Assembly: GCA_947450405.1 (NCBI GenBank) | Contig: CANFVI010000066.1 | Coordinates: 1 to 8,677 of the forward strand | From: Flavobacteriales bacterium | GTDB taxonomy: Bacteria; Bacteroidota; Bacteroidia; NS11-12g; UBA955 | Reading direction: 5' to 3' | DNA: 8,677 nucleotides | Shown: positions 7,592 through 8,677 of the stretch, one piece after another | How the letters are laid out: every line of letters begins with the position of its first letter | Position numbering within the stretch: the stretch's first letter is position 1 | Translations under genes and position numbers: made by a program | The notes under the pieces: model-generated | Database searches by the model: none | What the model saw: only the letters and a program-made list of their open reading frames with translations | Told to the model about the DNA's origin: nothing

Positions 7592-7635
7592 CAAAGTTGT
7601 TTTTTTATGTTGGTCGTTTTTTGAGCGGTCGTTTT
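7592..7635 (-). promoter_or_regulatory. Candidate promoter and operator for the ATPase/nuclease gene
   Basis: Read on the - strand, CAACTTTG (plus-strand 7592-7599) differs by one base from the Bacteroidota -7 element TAnnTTTG and sits 20 bases before the ATG. No good TTG/TTTG -33 element is seen at the usual spacing. Just upstream are two exact copies of AAAACGACC (plus-strand GGTCGTTTT at 7612-7620 and 7627-7635) 15 bases apart, which could be a repressor or activator site. A second -7 match, TATTTTTG, lies further upstream at 7725-7732. Which one is used cannot be decided from sequence. Confidence 0.3.
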
Positions 7636-7760
7636 ACAATAAACAGTAACTTTTAAATATGCCTACTTCTCCACTTATAAAAACAAATCAAATGGTAGTT
7701 CTACATTTAACAAATTTGCTTTAACAAAAATATACAATAACCTCCTAAATTAATAGCAGT

Positions 7761-7790
7761 AAATATACCCCATTTGGGGTATATTTTTTT
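7761..7790 (+). terminator. Strong intrinsic terminator hairpin, T-run on the + strand
   Basis: AAATATACCCC (7761-7771) pairs perfectly with GGGGTATATTT (7776-7786) around the loop ATTT, giving an 11-bp stem, followed by a run of T to 7790 on the + strand. On the - strand the same stem is followed by a shorter ATTTAC stretch. It lies 27 bases past the stop of the - strand helix-turn-helix gene and so probably ends that transcript, separating it from the ATPase gene. The stronger U-run, however, points to + strand transcription, where no gene is seen immediately upstream. Confidence 0.75.
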
Positions 7791-7817
7791 TATTAGAGCT
7801 TGTTCCTTAAGTAAAAT

Positions 7818-8192
7818 TTACCATTCCTGGCCAGCTTCTTCCATTTTCGCTAAATGCCCCATCATTATTTGAACGTCCTCTCGTAAGGTTCTAATTACAG
7901 GAGCAGGAGGAATATACATCAATCCCTTCACCTCGTTAATGGCAAAGTAGTTCCGTTTTTGGATACGGGTGGGAGTGAGTTTGCCTGCTTTGATATAATT
8001 ATCCATGGTTCGGCGACTAACACGAAGCATCGCCATCACATCATAAGTGTCAACCCATTTTGTGGTGAAATCATCGACTGGGTTTTTCAAGCTGTTGATT
8101 TCATCTTGCAAATTTGAGAGCATCGATTTCATTTCCATGAACTGCTCCATGAGCATTTCGTTGGTGATTTTTATCGTAGTATTTGCTTCCAT
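7818..8192 (-). CDS. Small excisionase/MerR-like helix-turn-helix DNA-binding protein
   Basis: A 124-residue protein. Residues 10-37 (EMLMEQFMEMKSMLSNLQ, then DEINSLK) form a probable coiled coil for dimerisation. Residues 47-91 are a winged helix-turn-helix of the excisionase/HTH_17 type: WVDTYDVMAMLRVSRRTMDN, then the wing AGKLTPTRIQKRNYFAINEV. Such proteins are common on Bacteroidota conjugative and mobilisable elements, where they act as excisionases or element regulators. The tail (92-124) is short and polar. No integrase is in the window, so a free-standing regulator is equally possible. The start ATG overlaps a 10-bp palindrome and the upstream DNA has a phased repeat array, both candidate autoregulatory or excision sites. 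It is transcribed toward the ATPase/nuclease gene but is separated from it by a terminator. Confidence 0.8.
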   Translation of the reverse strand: MEANTTIKITNEMLMEQFMEMKSMLSNLQDEINSLKNPVDDFTTKWVDTYDVMAMLRVSRRTMDNYIKAGKLTPTRIQKRNYFAINEVKGLMYIPPAPVIRTLREDVQIMMGHLAKMEEAGQEW

Positions 8193-8201
8193 AGTCGACT
8201 A
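8192..8201. promoter_or_regulatory. Palindrome TAGTCGACTA at the start of the HTH gene
   Basis: A perfect 10-base palindrome overlaps the first base of the - strand start codon of the helix-turn-helix gene. Its half site GACTA also occurs in the repeat array 60-90 bases upstream (TTTAGACTA), so both could be contacted by the same protein. Occupation here would block translation initiation or early elongation, which would suit negative autoregulation. Evidence is sequence symmetry and location only. Confidence 0.35.
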
Positions 8202-8251
8202 AAATAAAATCATTTTTTCGAAAGAAAAAGGGGCTGGACAACTTGATACAC

Positions 8252-8291
8252 TTTGAGACTGAAGTTTAGACTACTTTAGACTGTTATAGAC
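8252..8291 (-). repeat. Phased direct-repeat array, AGTCT(A/C)AA-type boxes
   Basis: Four related boxes lie in one orientation upstream of the helix-turn-helix gene. On the plus strand they read TTTGAGACT (8252-8260), TTTAGACT (8265-8272), TTTAGACT (8275-8282) and TTATAGAC (8284-8291). The AGAC cores are spaced 12, 10 and 10 bases, about one helical turn, so proteins bound at each would sit on one face of the DNA. This layout is typical of cooperative binding by excisionase- or MerR-like proteins, and the neighbouring gene encodes such a protein. The site could be an operator, or part of a recombination (attachment) region. Confidence 0.5.
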
Positions 8292-8522
8292 AAAAAAGAT
8301 GAAAAATATTTTTTAAAAGACCCATTTTCCAATATTCATTTGTTCAATTTTTAACTATTCTAGGGGGTGTGTTTTGAGTAAATGTGTGAATGTATAAAAC
8401 GATAAATTTCAACATTTGTATTTTAACCAGTAGGTGGATATTCTGATAAAATAAGAAACAAATATTCAGTATTTATATGGAATTCAGCTTTTTCCCAAAT
8501 TTGTTGTAGTTTGCCATTTACA

Positions 8523-8555
8523 TTGAAATCTTAATATTGAATTTTCCTAACTTTG
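8523..8555 (+). promoter_or_regulatory. Bacteroidota-type promoter ahead of the Abi-like gene
   Basis: TAACTTTG at 8548-8555 matches the -7 consensus TAnnTTTG exactly. TTG at 8523-8525 is 22 bases upstream, within the 17-23 range reported for -33 elements in this phylum. Transcription would start near 8560, leaving a leader of about 75 bases before the ATG at 8638. The leader contains a small dyad, AAGAA/TTCTT, near 8583-8597. Confidence 0.5.
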
Positions 8556-8637
8556 TAATTAAAATTCAAGAGATTGTGGTAAAAGAATTATCTTCTTGTG
8601 AAAGAGTTAATAATTTATTGGTGCGATAAAATATTTT

Positions 8638-8677
8638 ATGGGAAAAATAGCAACAAGTATAGATGAGCAAGTCTACC
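8638..8677 (+). CDS. Abi_2 (AbiD/AbiF-like) abortive infection protein, N-terminus only (partial)
   Basis: Thirteen codons are visible before the window ends: MGKIATSIDEQVY. This fits the usual opening of Abi_2-family proteins (Met, Lys/Pro-Ala-Thr, then a [T/S]I[E/D]EQ pattern followed by LLxSRGM), common in Bacteroidota and Firmicutes. These are HEPN-type RNases linked to abortive infection and phage defence. The family call rests on this short stretch only; the HEPN catalytic motif is beyond the window. A good promoter lies about 80 bases upstream. The gene is divergent from the helix-turn-helix gene. Confidence 0.5.
   Translation, partial: MGKIATSIDEQVY

Larger units (their letters stand above)
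8193..8637. other. Intergenic region between divergent HTH and Abi-like genes (445 bp)
   Basis: No convincing gene is present on either strand. The left third holds the palindrome and repeat array next to the helix-turn-helix gene. The right end holds a Bacteroidota-type promoter for the Abi-like gene. The middle (about 8300-8520) is AT-rich with no clear dyad. A 36-codon open stretch on the - strand (8423-8530) lacks an ATG. The length leaves room for a small RNA, but no terminator hairpin was found within it on the + strand. Confidence 0.45.

Noticed and set aside
6061..7656. Several + strand reading frames of 64-100 codons (6061-6255, 6295-6507, 6523-6750, 7354-7656)
   Set aside because: Apart from the 3' end of 7354-7656, they lie opposite the ATPase/nuclease gene, are rich in Ser/Phe/Leu as expected of antisense shadows, and have no gene-like motifs or starts.
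8423..8530. 36-codon open stretch on the - strand (GKLQQIWEKAEFHINTEY...)
   Set aside because: It looks somewhat protein-like but has no ATG, is closed by stops on both sides and overlaps the promoter region of the Abi-like gene; too short to call.
1..8677. tRNA, rRNA, CRISPR array, riboswitch or replication origin
   Set aside because: No cloverleaf, rRNA-like segment, regularly spaced repeats with unique spacers, known riboswitch core or iteron/DnaA-box cluster was recognised by eye on either strand.

Overview
The window looks like chromosomal or genomic-island DNA of a member of the Bacteroidota. It is AT-rich. Its secreted proteins have Sec signal peptides, and one ends in the gliding-motility-associated (type B) C-terminal sorting domain of the type IX secretion system (T9SS). 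Promoter-like sites follow the Bacteroidota -7 pattern TAnnTTTG rather than the E. coli pattern. I see no rRNA, tRNA, CRISPR array or replication origin. Everything here is accessory in character.

Left part (1-5128, all on the + strand). It opens with the tail of an IS3-like transposase and what looks like the right end of that element. Next come a secreted trypsin-fold protease closely resembling Achromobacter lysyl endopeptidase, a short frame-disrupted open region, a small cysteine-rich secreted protein, and an 830-residue surface protein with propeller-like repeats, a PKD-like segment and a T9SS type B C-terminus. The last two genes are 30 bp apart and probably co-transcribed. This part is a cell-envelope/secretome block. 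Bases 5129-5585 hold no convincing gene, only short dyads and two very short reading frames.

Right part (5586-8677). A - strand gene encodes a 661-residue fusion of a GHKL (Hsp90/MutL/MORC-type) ATPase domain with a C-terminal PD-(D/E)XK nuclease domain of Shedu/DUF4263 character. This is the most interesting gene in the window and a candidate single-protein anti-phage or anti-plasmid effector. Upstream of it, on the same strand but behind a strong hairpin terminator, is a small coiled-coil plus excisionase/MerR-like helix-turn-helix protein of the kind carried by Bacteroidota mobile elements. Its upstream DNA carries a helically spaced array of AGTCT(A/C)AA-type boxes and a palindrome at the start codon. 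At the right edge, on the + strand, the first 13 codons of a gene resemble the N-terminus of Abi_2 (AbiD/AbiF-like abortive infection) proteins, with a Bacteroidota-type promoter about 80 bp ahead.

Taken together, the right part reads as a defence/mobile island abutting a secretome block. The defence role is inferred from domain architecture and neighbourhood only; nothing in the window proves activity.
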